A stretch of DNA of 8,079 nt from Clostridia bacterium (GTDB lineage Bacteria > Bacillota > Clostridia > Oscillospirales > Acutalibacteraceae): the NCBI GenBank assembly GCA_900757335.1, contig CAAENL010000128.1, positions 1 through 8,079 on the forward strand, given 5' to 3'. The translations under genes were made by a program, and so were the position numbers. Each line of letters opens with the position of its first letter. Position 1 is the stretch's first letter. The notes under the pieces are model-generated. The model searched no databases. It was not told where the DNA came from and saw nothing but the letters and a program-made list of their open reading frames with translations. This document shows, one piece after another, positions 1 to 7,613 of this stretch.

Positions 1-745
1 AATTGTCAAATGCCTTTGGATCAAATCTGCAGGTACTTGAAAACCTTACTACGTCTAATTTTTTACAACCTTTAAAAGCGTTTGCTTTTACACTACTAAC
101 TTTAGATGCCAAAATAATAACTAATTTTTCACAACCTTCAAAAACACTTTCTTTAATGGTCTTTAACTTAGGTAAATCTGCAGATTTAAAAGCCGTACAA
201 TTAAAAAATGCTCGTTTACCGATTTCTTTTGCTCCACATTCATTGATATAAATTAAACTTTTGCATCCTGAAAATGCTTTTTCACCAATAACGCATCCAT
301 CTTCTATTTTTATTATATTTCTCAATTGGCTACAATTTTTAAAAGCCCCTTTTCCAATTGTTATGGTATTAAGGGTTCCCATAATCGTTAATCCACTACA
401 TTCAAATGAATAATCTTCAATTATGGTTACTTTAGGTAATTCGACGTCCCGTAATTTCGTACAGAAGCAAAAAGCAGCTTTTCCAATTACGTTTGTTTTA
501 GGTAAGTCAACTTTTGATAGTTCGGTACATCCATAAAATGAACGAACTCCAACGTTTAATACATTGCCTTCAACTGACTCTAAATTTTTCCACTTAGCAA
601 AACATTTTTCAGGGATAGTAGCTATATCATTTCCCTTAAATACAATTTTCTTGGCGGTGTTGAATCTGCTGGGATTTTCTCTAATTTCTTCCAATTCTTG
701 GGGTGAAGATAAAGTTAATACTCCTGTTTTTGGATTAAAAAATGA

Positions 746-1018
746 TGCTGCTGCAGGCCGAGATGCCGCCGCCGCTGCTTCTGAAGGTCGAGGTGCCGCT
801 GCTGCTGCTGCAGGTTGAGATGCCGCCGCTGCTGCCGGTTGAGAGGTCGCCTTGAAGAGCTTAGTTGGCGGTTTTAACGCTTCATTTGCTTCTCGGTTAA
901 TAAATCTTTTAACTGCTGCGGTTGCTGCAGGTTGAGATGCCGCCGCTGCTGCTGCAGGTTGAGATCCCGCCGCCGCTGCTGCTGCAGGTTGAGATGCCGC
1001 CGCTGCTGCATCTGGAAG
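746..1018 (-). repeat. Ala-rich linker between LRR modules C and D
   Basis: About 90 residues are mostly SQPAAAAAA(G/S) units. They are interrupted near 842-915 by a charged segment, VKRFINREANEALKPP followed by TKLFKAT, which has no counterpart in the other linkers. The D-proximal part uses PRPSE and SRP in place of SQP. Confidence 0.75.
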
Positions 1019-1262
1019 GAGTTTTCTAGAAATTATACAAAAACCCTGTTTATCTAGTGTACGGCTAATTTCTACATCAAAGGCCGACTCATTTATAGCA
1101 CAATCATGTGCAACTGTTACTTTTGTCCACTTTTCACAACCTTCAAAAGCTCCCTTTTTTATTTTTGTTGTTTTAGGAGCTATAACTTCAACGAGGTTTG
1201 CACAATTCCAAAAAGCAGCCACTCCAATTTTCTCCACCGACGGTAATGCTATTCTTGATAAG
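1019..1262 (-). repeat. Module C C-terminal cap, duplicated from or to 1796-2039
   Basis: This 244-bp block aligns without gaps to 1796-2039 with roughly nine in ten bases identical by eye. It encodes the last LRRs (VEVIAPKTT), the cap with WTKVTVAHDCAI and SAFDVEIS, and the pre-linker segment GFCIISRKL. Confidence 0.8.
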
Positions 1263-1290
1263 CGGGTACAATCCCGAAAAGCAAATAATC

Positions 1291-1422
1291 CAATTGATGT
1301 TGCTTTAGGAAGATTGATTGTCACTAGATATTTACACCCACTAAAAGCACGTTCTCCAATTGATGTTGCTTTAGGAAGATTGATTGTCACTAGATATTTA
1401 CACCTACTAAAAGCACGTTCTC
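1291..1422 (-). repeat. Two tandem 66-bp copies of a single LRR in module C
   Basis: Copies 1291-1356 and 1357-1422 differ by one base. Each encodes one complete 22-residue repeat, with GERAFS(R/G)CKYLVTINLP at its core; the single difference changes Arg (AGG) to Gly (GGG) just before the conserved cysteine. This is a recent unit duplication that keeps the LRR phase. Confidence 0.9.
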
Positions 1423-1480
1423 CAATTGTCGTTACATTAGGTAAGGTGACAGTTTTTAAATGGTAAAGAAAATAAAATGC

Positions 1481-1696
1481 ATTATTTTCAACAGTTACTA
1501 CGCCATCTCCTTGGATTGATTCTAAATTTTCAAATTCCCTGAGGAAAACGTTTATATATTTAGGAATAATTGATATATTTCTTTCAAATATGATTTTTTT
1601 AGTATTTTTTAATATATCAGGATTTTTTCTAACTTCTACTAAATGTTCCAAAGATGACAAAGTCAATGTTTCTCCCTTAAATTGAAATCCTGTTAC
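1481..1696 (-). repeat. Module C header, paralogous to 2786-2992
   Basis: Encodes VTGFQFKGETLTLSSLEHL, NPDILKNTKKIIFERN and NLESIQGDGVVTVENNAF with no stop. It serves as the internal reference showing a lysine where module B has TGA. More distant forms begin module A (IQYNEETKTL) and module D (FFNPKTGVLTLSS, near 745). Confidence 0.8.
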
Positions 1697-1795
1697 TGCT
1701 GCCGGTTGAGATCCCGCCGCTGCTGCTGCTGCCGGTTGAGATCCCGCCGCTGCTGCTGCTGCAGGTTGAGATGCTGCCGCTGCTTTAGCTTGAGG
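1697..1795 (-). repeat. Ala-rich linker between LRR modules B and C
   Basis: It encodes QAKAAAASQP followed by repeated AAAAAAGSQP units. Codons are GCA and GCG only, giving slippage-prone triplet runs. It lacks the acidic PVY insertions of the A/B linker. Confidence 0.75.
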
Positions 1796-2039
1796 GAGTT
1801 TTCTAGAAATTATACGAAAACCCTGTTCATCTAGTGTACTGCTAATTTCTACATCAAAAGCCGAACCAGCTATAGCGCAATCCCGTGCAACTGTTACTTT
1901 TGCCCACTTTTTACAATCTTTAAAAGCTCTACTTTCTATTCTTGTTGTTTTAGGAGCTATAACTTCAACGAGGTTTGCAAAATTCTCAAAAGCACTCACT
2001 CCAATTGCCTCCACCGACGGTAATGCTATTCTTGATAAG
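1796..2039 (-). repeat. Module B C-terminal cap, paralogous to 1019-1262
   Basis: Same 244-bp element as 1019-1262, offset by 777 bases. It encodes VEVIAPKTT, WAKVTVARDCAI, SAFDVEIS and GFRIISRKL. The pair shows that modules B and C arose by duplication of whole modules, later diversified by insertion or loss of LRR units. Confidence 0.8.
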
Positions 2040-2785
2040 TTGGTACAACCCCCAAAAGCCTCTTTTCCAATTGTCTCCACCGACTGTAATTCTATTCTTG
2101 ATAAGTGGGTACAATCCCTAAAAGCATCTTCTCCAATTGATTTTGCACTAGGAAGGATGATTTTCTCTAGTCGGTAACAACGTCTAAAAGTCGCATTGTT
2201 TATTTTTGTTGTTTTAGGAGCTATAACTTCAACGAGGTTTGCACAATTCTCAAAAGCACTCACTCCAATTGTCTCCACCGACTGTAATTCTATTCTTGAT
2301 AAGTCGGTACAATCCCCAAAAGCACAGAATCCAATTGATGTTGCACTAGGAAGGATGATTTTCTCTAGTCGGTAACAACGATAAAAAGCAAATATTTCAA
2401 TTGATTTTGCACTAGAAAGGTCTACACCCTTTAGTTCATGACAATTAAAAAAAGTCTCTCTTTCAATTGATTTTGCACTATGAATGTCTATTTCCTTTAG
2501 TACAGTACAATCCCGAAAAGCTACTTCTCCAATTGTTTTTGCACTAGGAAGGTTGATTTTATTTAGTTGGGAACAACGCAGAAAAGCACCTCTTCCAATT
2601 GTTTCTGCACTAAGAAGGTCTACACCCTTTAGGTTTTCACAACTCCGAAAAGCCTCTTTTCCAATTGTTGTTGCTCTAGGAAGGTCGATTTTCCTTAGTA
2701 GGTAACACTCATAGAAGGCACCTTCTCCAATTGTCGTTACATTAAGTAAGGTGACAGTTTCTAAATGTTGAAGAGATCTAAATGC

Positions 2786-2992
2786 ATTATTTTCAACAGT
2801 TACTACTCCATCTCCTTGGATTGATTCTAAATTTTTAAAATTACGGAATGCATTTTCAGGAATAATTGATATATTTCTTTCAAATATGATTTTTCAAGTA
2901 TTTTCTAATATATCAGGATTTTGTTCAACTTCTTCTAAATGCTCCAAAGATGACAAAGTCAATGTTTCTCCATCAAATTGAAATCCTGTTAC
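2786..2992 (-). repeat. Module B header, paralogous to 1481-1696
   Basis: This block encodes VTGFQFDGETLTLSSLEHL, then KIIFERNISIIP and NLESIQGDGVVTVENNAF. It matches 1481-1696 closely apart from a three-codon length difference after ISIIP. The interrupting TGA lies inside this copy. Confidence 0.8.
2894..2896 (-). other. In-frame TGA interrupting the LRR gene
   Basis: The plus-strand triplet TCA is TGA on the coding strand and separates LENT from KIIFERN. In the paralogous header of module C the same stretch reads LKNTKKIIFERN, with the aligned lysine codon AAA at 1598-1600. Changing AAA to TGA needs two substitutions, though only one from AGA. Flanking codons on both sides match the paralogue, so the frame is not shifted. 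The context is TGA followed by a run of A. Confidence 0.9.
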
Positions 2993-3886
2993 TGCTGCAG
3001 GTCGAGATGCCGCCGCTGCTGCTGCAGAGTTATAGACAGGATTATCTTCCATATTATCTTCTACTATATTACCTTCTCTCGCTGCTGCTGCAGAGCTATA
3101 GACAGGATTATCTTCTATATTATCTTCTACTATATTACCTTCTCTCGCTGCTGCTGCAGGTTGATATGCTGCCGCCGCTGCTGCTGCCGGTCGAGATGCC
3201 GCTGCTGCTGCTGCAGAGTTATAGACAGGAATACCGTCCTCTCCTATTATAAAGTTAGTTCCGTCAAAGGCTGAATTATCTACAGCACAATTATGTGCAG
3301 TTCTCATAGTTCTCAAACTTTTACAATCTTTAAAAGCTTCCTTTCCTATTTTTGTTGTTTTAGGAGCTATAACCTCAACGAGGCCTGCACAATTCCAAAA
3401 GGTACTCGCTTCAATTGTCTCCAACGACCGTAATTCTATTCTTGGTAATTGGCTACAACCCCAAAAAGCACCGGGTTTAATTGATGATACTTCCTTATTA
3501 AGGTTGACTGTTTTTAGTTGTACACAACCAAAAAAAGTACCTGCTCCAATTGTTACCACCGAACGTAGATCTATTGTTGATAGTTTGCTACATTTCGCAA
3601 AAGCATTTGCTTCAATTGTTTTTGCGTTGGGTAAGGCGACAGTTTTTAAATTTTGAAGAAATATAAATGCTTTAACTCCAACAGTTACTACTCCATCTCC
3701 TTGGATTGATTCTAAATTTTCAAATTTCTTGAGGATACCGTTTATACCTTTAGGAATAATTGATATATCTTTTCCAAATACAATATGTTCGGCAGATACA
3801 TGCTGCTCGAGAGCCTCCTTGGCTTCAAGATCCTCAGGTGATGTTAAAATTAAAGTTTTAGTTTCTTCATTATACTGAATAGCCAT
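2894..3886 (-). CDS. BspA-like leucine-rich repeat protein, N-terminal part ending at an in-frame TGA (330 aa)
   Basis: The product begins MAIQYNEETKTL. The ATG at 3884-3886 was chosen because AGGAG (3898-3902) lies 11 bases upstream; a GTG further upstream, at 3896-3898, overlaps that site. Residues 1-65 form a header with a short beta-rich stretch and the motif NLESIQGDGVV. Residues 66-210 hold about six 22-residue repeats of the form IG..AF..C..L..I.L, typical of the BspA/LRR_5 family, which usually mediates protein binding or adhesion. Residues 220-298 are an alanine-rich linker carrying three PVY motifs. The last 30 residues start a second header (VTGFQF, LTLSSLEHL) and stop inside it at TGA, so the 330-aa product ends in mid-domain. 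There is no signal peptide or membrane segment. The frame continues past the stop in the next entry. Family assignment is firm; function is not known. Confidence 0.85.
   Translation of the reverse strand: MAIQYNEETKTLILTSPEDLEAKEALEQHVSAEHIVFGKDISIIPKGINGILKKFENLESIQGDGVVTVGVKAFIFLQNLKTVALPNAKTIEANAFAKCSKLSTIDLRSVVTIGAGTFFGCVQLKTVNLNKEVSSIKPGAFWGCSQLPRIELRSLETIEASTFWNCAGLVEVIAPKTTKIGKEAFKDCKSLRTMRTAHNCAVDNSAFDGTNFIIGEDGIPVYNSAAAAAASRPAAAAAAAYQPAAAAREGNIVEDNIEDNPVYSSAAAAREGNIVEDNMEDNPVYNSAAAAAASRPAAVTGFQFDGETLTLSSLEHLEEVEQNPDILENT
2993..3229 (-). repeat. Ala-rich linker between LRR modules A and B, with PVY motifs
   Basis: Runs of GCA/GCG codons encode stretches of five to seven alanines spaced by SRP, YQP and RE. 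Embedded in it are IPVYNS, NPVYSS and NPVYNS, each preceded by acidic residues (tyrosines 222, 263 and 285 of the 330-aa product). Local GC content is clearly above that of the surrounding gene. Confidence 0.8.
3015..3146 (-). repeat. Two tandem 66-bp copies in the A/B linker
   Basis: Copies at 3015-3080 and 3081-3146 differ at only about two bases. Each encodes 22 residues of the pattern AAAREGNIVEDN(I/M)EDNPVY(S/N)S. The near identity points to a recent in-frame duplication. The two differences change Ile/Met and Ser/Asn, leaving NPVY untouched. Confidence 0.85.
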
Positions 3887-3932
3887 AACTAAACACACTC
3901 CTAAATTTTATTTTTTACAAGATATATTATTT

Positions 3933-3961
3933 ATGATATACCTAATCTACAACGGTGTCAA
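3933..3961 (-). promoter_or_regulatory. Sigma-A type promoter of the LRR gene
   Basis: On the minus strand TTGACA (3956-3961) is followed after exactly 17 bases by TATCAT (3933-3938), a perfect -35 and a five-of-six -10. Transcription would begin near 3926, giving a leader of about 40 bases that contains the AGGAG ribosome binding site at 3898-3902. This indicates the interrupted gene still has an intact, probably strong promoter. Confidence 0.75.
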
Positions 3962-4425
3962 GCAATTTTTAGTGAAATTTAAATAAAAAATCAATCTAAC
4001 ATAGAGATGGATTTTTTGTATATATAAAATCACGCATAGTCGCGTAGTTTAGTAAAGCTTAAGCGGTATAAAAAGGCAAAAAATTATTTTGATGTAAAAC
4101 ATACCAGCGGTTTGTAAGTTGCTAAAAGGGAAATATTTAATATGAATGACAAAGACAGTTTGTAAGATAACAATAGGGAAAAAGCAGTTTAATTATATTT
4201 CGGATATTTGTAAACACGAAAATTGCATTGAGGAGTAGAGATTTTTGTGCAAAGATCATTTATGTAGACACAGAGGAAAGAAAACAAAGCTATTAAGATA
4301 AGGTATAAAAAGTAATTAATTAAGTTTATTTGACTCAAAAGACTCTTTTCAGAGTAACAATTGATAAATGTATGTTGGCTGTCAAGTCCATAAAAAAGCT
4401 ACTTGGGTAGTATCAGGGTTATGTC
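3962..4425. other. Non-coding spacer between the LRR promoter and the gap terminator
   Basis: No convincing coding frame, tRNA or recognisable RNA was seen. It contains the hairpin at 3985-4017, an imperfect 25-base direct repeat (4109-4133 and 4157-4181, about 19 of 25 positions equal, sharing GTTTGTAAG and AGGGAAA) and a short palindrome AAAAGACTCTTTT at 4337-4349. Short frames on both strands are broken by stops. It may be decayed DNA. Confidence 0.4.
3985..4017. terminator. AT-rich hairpin with flanking A and T tracts, possible weak bidirectional terminator
   Basis: AAAAAATC-A-ATCT pairs with AGAT-G-GATTTTTT around a seven-base loop (3998-4004), a 12-pair stem with one mismatch. Either strand would end in a U run. 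It sits just upstream of the LRR promoter, so it could stop readthrough from the right. The low GC of the stem makes terminator function uncertain. Confidence 0.35.
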
Positions 4426-4457
4426 AAAAAAAGAAACACCACCCGCTATACGGGTGG
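4426..4457 (-). terminator. Intrinsic terminator of the gap gene
   Basis: On the minus strand a perfect seven-pair GC-rich stem, CCACCCG/CGGGTGG (4439-4457), encloses a five-base loop and is followed by TGTTTCTTTTTTT (down to 4426). It lies about 45 bases past the gap stop codon. The plus side also carries a T run (ATTTTTATT from 4458), so it could act in both directions. Confidence 0.85.
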
Positions 4458-4503
4458 ATTTTTATTATAGATGTATGTTTAATGAATTTTCTAAATAAGT
4501 TTA

Positions 4504-5532
<1,029 letters not shown>

Positions 5533-5573
5533 TTACAAAAAGTTGATTAATAAATTATGTGTATTCAGATTTA

Positions 5574-5603
5574 AATATATGCCTTTGACTTATTGAATTG
5601 TAA
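5574..5603 (-). promoter_or_regulatory. Possible promoter of gap
   Basis: On the minus strand TTACAA (5598-5603), 18 bases, then TATATT (5574-5579) resembles a sigma-A promoter, with four of six and five of six consensus bases. It overlaps the last codons of the upstream membrane protein gene. It would allow gap to be expressed independently, as expected for a glycolytic gene, but the -35 match is only moderate. Confidence 0.35.
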
Positions 5604-6381
5604 TCGAACGAACTTTAGGTTCTTGTGGGGCGTTAAGTTGTTTGTATGACTCTGCCAAAACAGCAATGATATAGAGTGCTATCAAAAATTCAAGCGTTGA
5701 AACGGCCATTGATAAATTGCTTACTTGCGAGCCGTTAAAATATTTTATTATGGTAGGTATGCATTTTGCGAAAATAAATAAAATTGAAGGCATGCCGAAT
5801 ATAAACATTTGTTTTACTATGTTGTATTTCGAAGAAGTCGCGAATACTTGAGTGTGGTATACTGCAAACAAAGACAAAAATGCAGTCATCATAATTTCAT
5901 AAACATCGGCGTTGTTGTTGTATATGGAAAGGAACAAAACCATTGACATTCCGAACCATAGAGTAGGGCAAAAGATGAAAAAGGGTACTCCCGAAAGCAT
6001 ATTTTTTCCTGTAAAGAACGTAGCTGCATTCAAAGCGAAAGTTATACAGCACAAAATTGATAGTAAAGACATTGATACGGGCTGCCATTCGAACTCATAT
6101 TTTGAAGTGTCATTAAAGTACGCCGATATGCAAAAGAAAAATGCGACGGATATAAGTGCACTTATGGAACCGAGCCATACATTTTTGGATATATCCATAT
6201 TTCTTATTCTTATTTCGCTGAAACTAAGGCAAACTATTATTCCGGCTATAGCTGCCAAGAACAAAATTGTAAACACTGCGGATTCGACGAAAGTTAAAGT
6301 AAAGAGTCCCGCACAGATTTTAAGGGGTACCAGAGCAACCATGGTTGCAAGAAAAATTAACCAGGAATTTCTTAGATTCAT
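5590..6381 (-). CDS. Polytopic membrane protein of unknown function (263 aa)
   Basis: I do not recognise this protein. It starts MNLRNSWLIF at the ATG 6379-6381, chosen because GGAGG (6390-6394) sits eight bases upstream; a TTG just upstream would overlap that site. The chain is highly hydrophobic with about eight likely membrane spans near residues 7-24, 34-54, 68-88, 102-124, 131-152, 160-180, 191-212 and 226-244. A short polar tail (ESYKQLNAPQEPKVRSITIQ) follows. Charged residues are few and lie mostly in the loops (for example EIRIRNMDISK at 56-66). No transporter, kinase or enzyme signature is visible. It is transcribed away from spoIID and toward gap, 69 bases before the gap start. The neighbourhood does not reveal its role. 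Confidence 0.85.
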   Translation of the reverse strand: MNLRNSWLIFLATMVALVPLKICAGLFTLTFVESAVFTILFLAAIAGIIVCLSFSEIRIRNMDISKNVWLGSISALISVAFFFCISAYFNDTSKYEFEWQPVSMSLLSILCCITFALNAATFFTGKNMLSGVPFFIFCPTLWFGMSMVLFLSIYNNNADVYEIMMTAFLSLFAVYHTQVFATSSKYNIVKQMFIFGMPSILFIFAKCIPTIIKYFNGSQVSNLSMAVSTLEFLIALYIIAVLAESYKQLNAPQEPKVRSITIQ

Positions 6382-6540
6382 ATTAAAAACCTCCAATAAA
6401 ACATATTTTTAGAAACTCGTCCATATTTATTAATATTAAACCGTTCTCAGTTGATAGTTTATATAAATCGGTCGTTAAAGTCAATAAGTAAAGAATTATC
6501 TCTGATGTGCGGACTATTTAACATAACGGAGGCTTTTAAA
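6382..6540. promoter_or_regulatory. Divergent intergenic region between the membrane protein gene and spoIID
   Basis: It holds the ribosome binding sites of both genes (6390-6394 minus strand, 6528-6532 plus strand) and the minus-strand promoter at 6456-6484. On the plus strand only a weak candidate is visible (TTGATA at 6451-6456 with poor -10 partners). A sporulation sigma factor promoter for spoIID is possible, but no clear sigma-E consensus was seen. Confidence 0.5.
6456..6484 (-). promoter_or_regulatory. Likely promoter of the membrane protein gene (and possibly gap)
   Basis: On the minus strand TTGACT (6479-6484), 17 bases, then TAAACT (6456-6461); a TATAAA box also occurs two bases closer. 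It lies about 75 bases upstream of the membrane protein ATG in the divergent region shared with spoIID. The -35 is good, the -10 fair. Confidence 0.5.
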
Positions 6541-7551
6541 ATGAAAATATCGTTAAAAAAGAAATTGATACTGGCAGCAACACTTTTTCTGTGTTTTGTG
6601 TTGATACCGCTTTTATCGGTAAGAAGAGAAATTCACGGAGCTTCGCAGGAAGATGTTTTTAAAAATAAAATTTTTAATACTTCAGGTAAAGGTTCGTATT
6701 TTTGTGTTTTGGACGAGTCTTGCGGAGAAATTTTGAATATACCCGACAGAGAATTTTTATACGGAGCAGTAACAGCCGAAATGCCCGCAAGATTTGAATC
6801 GGAAGCTCTTAAAGCTCAGGCTGTGGCGTCTTATACTTATTTTTGTAAATCTCGAAATGATTTTGAAAAATCTTCGAATAAAGACCGTAAATACGCGTTT
6901 ACGGTAAATACGGAAAAATGGATAAATTACGTTCCTCAATCTCAAATGAGAAAAAAATGGGGAAGTGAATTCGATAAATACTACGATAAAGTTCGAAGTG
7001 CAGTTGACAGTGTGTTCGGAGAAGTCGTGGAAGACGACGGAAATTTAATTTTAGCGGCGTATCATGCTATTTCTTCAGGAAAAACCGAAAAATCGGCTGA
7101 TGTTTTCGGAGGAGATTTAAAATATTTGACTAATGTTGAAAGCCCCGGAGATAAGCTTGCGTCGGGTTATGAAACGAAAGTCGAAGTCTTTGCAGAAAAA
7201 TTTAAAGAAATTGTTTCAAAAAAATGGAATGATTGTGATTTTGAAAGCGAAGCTCAAAACTGGATTAAAGATATTGTTCGTACAGACGGCGGAATGGTTA
7301 AAGAAATAAATATAGCTTCTCATAAAGCAAAAGGAACGGAAATTCGCGAAATGTTTGGACTTAGATCTTCGGATTTTACGGTCAAATATGATGATGAAAA
7401 TAAAAAATTTATATTTGACGTGTTCGGCTACGGCCACGGAGTAGGAATGAGTCAGTGCGGAGCACAGTATATGGCTAAAGAGGGAGCGGATTACAAAAAA
7501 ATACTGGAATGGTACTATCCGAATACTACCGTAGCACATTTAAAACGCTGA
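6541..7551 (+). CDS. spoIID: SpoIID/LytB-family lytic transglycosylase, stage II sporulation protein D (336 aa)
   Basis: SpoIID is a membrane-anchored peptidoglycan lytic transglycosylase which, with SpoIIP and SpoIIM, remodels septal wall during engulfment of the forespore. The start MKISLKKKLIL is fixed by GGAGG (6528-6532) eight bases before the ATG; the open frame extends further upstream but without a ribosome binding site. A lysine-rich N-terminus and one membrane span (about residues 9-27) form the anchor. The SpoIID domain follows: FLYGAVTAEMPARF with Glu80 aligning to the catalytic glutamate of B. subtilis SpoIID, ALKAQAVASYTY at 89-100, AYHAISSGKTEKS at 173-185, and the C-terminal signature GYGHGVGMSQCGA at 297-309 ahead of ILEWYYPNTT. 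Length matches the family (about 340). It ends in TGA and is not next to spoIIQ or murA in this window. The related LytB proteins of non-sporulating cells are an alternative. Confidence 0.93.
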   Translation: MKISLKKKLILAATLFLCFVLIPLLSVRREIHGASQEDVFKNKIFNTSGKGSYFCVLDESCGEILNIPDREFLYGAVTAEMPARFESEALKAQAVASYTYFCKSRNDFEKSSNKDRKYAFTVNTEKWINYVPQSQMRKKWGSEFDKYYDKVRSAVDSVFGEVVEDDGNLILAAYHAISSGKTEKSADVFGGDLKYLTNVESPGDKLASGYETKVEVFAEKFKEIVSKKWNDCDFESEAQNWIKDIVRTDGGMVKEINIASHKAKGTEIREMFGLRSSDFTVKYDDENKKFIFDVFGYGHGVGMSQCGAQYMAKEGADYKKILEWYYPNTTVAHLKR

Positions 7552-7566
7552 GCACAATTAAGTATG

Positions 7567-7595
7567 TTGAGTTGAGATAATCATAATGATATAAT
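7567..7595 (+). promoter_or_regulatory. Sigma-A type promoter of the M50 protease gene
   Basis: TTGAGT (7567-7572), 17 bases, then a perfect TATAAT (7590-7595). Transcription would start near 7602, only about a dozen bases before the ATG and inside the ribosome binding region GGAGAGGTG (7599-7607). An 11-base palindrome, ATCATAATGAT (7580-7590), lies between the two boxes and could be an operator. Confidence 0.6.
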
Positions 7596-7613
7596 GTAGG
7601 AGAGGTGAATATA

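Larger units (their letters stand above)
1..2893 (-). pseudogene. Continuation of the giant BspA-like LRR gene beyond the in-frame TGA, partial at the window edge
   Basis: Reading on in the same frame after the TGA at 2894-2896 gives 964 codons without another stop down to base 2. The translation is plainly the rest of the same protein. It contains the end of module B's header and about 14 LRRs (to about 1800), an Ala linker, module C with header and about six LRRs (1696 to about 1020), a long Ala linker, then module D with header and about eight LRRs running off the edge. Repeats follow TIG..AF..C..L..I.LPS at exactly 22 residues; the sequence VEVIAPKTT recurs. No ATG, GTG or TTG with a ribosome binding site follows the stop closely: the first possible in-frame GTG lies about 600 bases downstream inside an LRR. 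Independent translation is therefore unlikely. It is called a pseudogene remnant because of the stop, but readthrough or a sequencing error would make 1-3886 one intact gene. Confidence 0.7.

Noticed and set aside
3..818. Plus-strand open frames at 3-251 and 564-818
   Set aside because: They lie opposite the continuous minus-strand LRR frame and lack plausible starts; shadows of it.
2484..2705. Plus-strand frame with repeated RKA..PIV.ALGRS units
   Set aside because: The periodicity is the antisense shadow of the 22-codon LRR repeats on the minus strand.
2894..2896. TGA as tryptophan, glycine or selenocysteine in this organism
   Set aside because: spoIID ends naturally at TGA, tryptophans elsewhere use TGG, and the paralogue has lysine with no selenocysteine-type motif; recoding cannot be fully excluded, but a changed code is unsupported.
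746..3229. CRISPR-like array suggested by regularly spaced similar segments
   Set aside because: The repeats are imperfect, in phase with codons and translate to LRR units; there are no unique equal-length spacers.
2950..3274. Two plus-strand frames rich in Leu/Tyr or Cys/Arg opposite the linker
   Set aside because: They are antisense readings of the Ala-codon linker; low-complexity products with no ribosome binding site or family resemblance.
5912..6412. 166-codon plus-strand frame opposite the membrane protein
   Set aside because: The minus-strand frame has a good ribosome binding site and a coherent eight-span profile; the plus-strand product has neither.
6451..6540. Longer spoIID start 30 codons upstream
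   Set aside because: It begins at a TTG without a ribosome binding site and puts polar sequence before the membrane anchor; the ATG at 6541 has GGAGG at ideal spacing.
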